This document shows positions 12,818 to 13,236 of a DNA stretch of 13,236 bases, in pieces. The notes beneath the pieces were generated by a model that saw only the letters and a list, made by a program, of their open reading frames with translations, did not search any database and was not told the DNA's origin. The stretch comes from Flavobacterium psychrophilum (GTDB taxonomy: Bacteria > Bacteroidota > Bacteroidia > Flavobacteriales > Flavobacteriaceae), in NCBI GenBank assembly GCA_945866505.1, contig CAMBHH010000095.1, positions 1 to 13,236 on the forward strand. The letters run 5' to 3'. Positions within the stretch are counted from its first letter, which is position 1. The number at the start of each line of letters is the position of its first letter. The position numbers were made by a program, and so were the translations under genes.

Positions 12818-13045
12818 ATGAGTAAGACTAAACTAATAATCAATAAAAACGGATCGATAAAAATCGAAGGTGATTTTGAAATAATGGATCAAGATGGAGT
12901 AATTTATGGGCTAGAAGGAAGAACAGCACTAGGTCTGTGTCGTTGTGGATTGTCATCCAACAAACCTTTTTGCGATGGTTCACACCGTAATAATTTTGAA
13001 AGTGATTCAAAAGCATTTGATTTGCCGCCAATGAAAACCAAATAA
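12818..13045 (+). CDS. CDGSH iron-sulfur domain protein (75 aa)
   Basis: The protein is a single CDGSH domain. The [2Fe-2S] ligand set is complete: C41, C43, C52 and H56 in CRCGLSSNKPFCDGSH, the 3Cys-1His pattern of mitoNEET-type proteins. The N-terminal part (LIINKNGSIKIEGDFEIMD, then GRTALGL before the first cysteine) forms the beta scaffold. There is no membrane anchor, so unlike mitochondrial relatives it should be soluble and cytoplasmic. Such clusters are redox-active and can be transferred; roles in iron-sulfur or redox balance are inferred, and the partner is unknown. The gene has its own promoter just upstream and a hairpin terminator after the stop. Confidence 0.92.
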   Translation: MSKTKLIINKNGSIKIEGDFEIMDQDGVIYGLEGRTALGLCRCGLSSNKPFCDGSHRNNFESDSKAFDLPPMKTK

Positions 13046-13072
13046 AGAATGGATTTTCAAGATACAATTTTC

Positions 13073-13102
13073 AAGCTGCATTTTCAAAGATGTAGCTTTT
13101 TT
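13073..13102 (+). terminator. Terminator after the CDGSH gene
   Basis: AAGCTGCAT (13073-13081) pairs with ATGTAGCTT (13090-13098) with one wobble, an 8-nt loop and a run of T's. It lies about 28 nt after the stop. From here to the window end I see no supported gene. Confidence 0.75.
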
Positions 13103-13236
13103 GTTTCCCAAAACGGATGTCAAGTTTCAAATTTTGACAAAGTCTAAACTTCAGCTCGATTAATATTGAAAAGTTTAAACCACATAGATAAAATATTAGC
13201 TTTTAATAGAAAGACGCTTTGCTTATCATAGTTTTC

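Noticed and set aside
13118..13139. TGTCAA .. TTGACA inverted repeat after the CDGSH gene
   Set aside because: Only six paired bases with a long loop and no U-tract; too weak to call.
13144..13236. Minus-strand frame open from the window end to a TAG at 13146-13144 (ends KLFNINRAEV)
   Set aside because: Only about 30 codons, no recognisable motif and no terminator after it; could be the 3' end of a gene outside the window but cannot be supported.

Overview
The window looks like chromosomal DNA of a Flavobacterium-like member of the Bacteroidota. The DNA is AT-rich. Upstream regions repeatedly carry the phylum's -7 promoter box TAnnTTTG, twice with a correctly spaced -33 TTG/TTTG. The protein families (OmpA with Ca-binding repeats, lipocalin-like lipoprotein, MetG with a C-terminal tRNA-binding domain, short Bacteroidota hypotheticals) fit the same group. 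I see no rRNA, tRNA, CRISPR array or prophage.

Layout, left to right. 1-550 (minus): a small zinc-ribbon protein followed by the start of an M28-type peptidase that runs off the left edge. 593-658: a CTTAAT-rich inverted repeat. 674-4137 (minus): a DUF389 membrane protein, a GNAT acetyltransferase fused to a nitrilase-type hydrolase, and a DinB/YfiT-type (bacillithiol-transferase-like) protein whose start overlaps the stop of the fusion gene. 4138-4371: a divergent promoter region with helically phased TTACAA hexamers, then a short SSB paralogue on the plus strand. 4732-7816 (minus): a 57-residue Lys/Cys-rich protein not reported by ordinary length cut-offs, ferritin, a chloramphenicol-acetyltransferase-family protein and an OmpA-family porin, most with their own promoter and terminator. 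7977-11487 (minus): HAD phosphatase, a REP-associated tyrosine transposase (RAYT) and methionyl-tRNA synthetase. 11527-12280: a decayed palindrome, a long leader with tiny ORFs and a lipocalin-like lipoprotein (plus). 12331-13102: a terminator, a structured non-coding element, a small basic protein split by a frameshift at an A AAA AAG heptamer, and a CDGSH iron-sulfur protein.

The most interesting part is the RAYT/REP unit. A perfect 45-bp palindrome (arms starting with GTAGAGAC) sits between metG and the RAYT gene. A second copy with identical 14-nt arms, plus an extra half copy, lies in frame inside the RAYT coding sequence. A related but decayed GTAGGGAC palindrome overlaps the metG promoter. 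Two other regions (593-658 and 12366-12447) also look like dispersed structured repeats. The second candidate worth pursuing is the split small gene at 12532-12695, where a -1 slip at a dnaX-type slippery heptamer would restore a 54-residue product. A simple homopolymer indel is the more economical explanation.

Two starts were corrected to ATG where the longest ORF begins with TTG: the GNAT-nitrilase (2754) and the RAYT (9289). Functions are inferred from recognised motifs only; no database search was possible.
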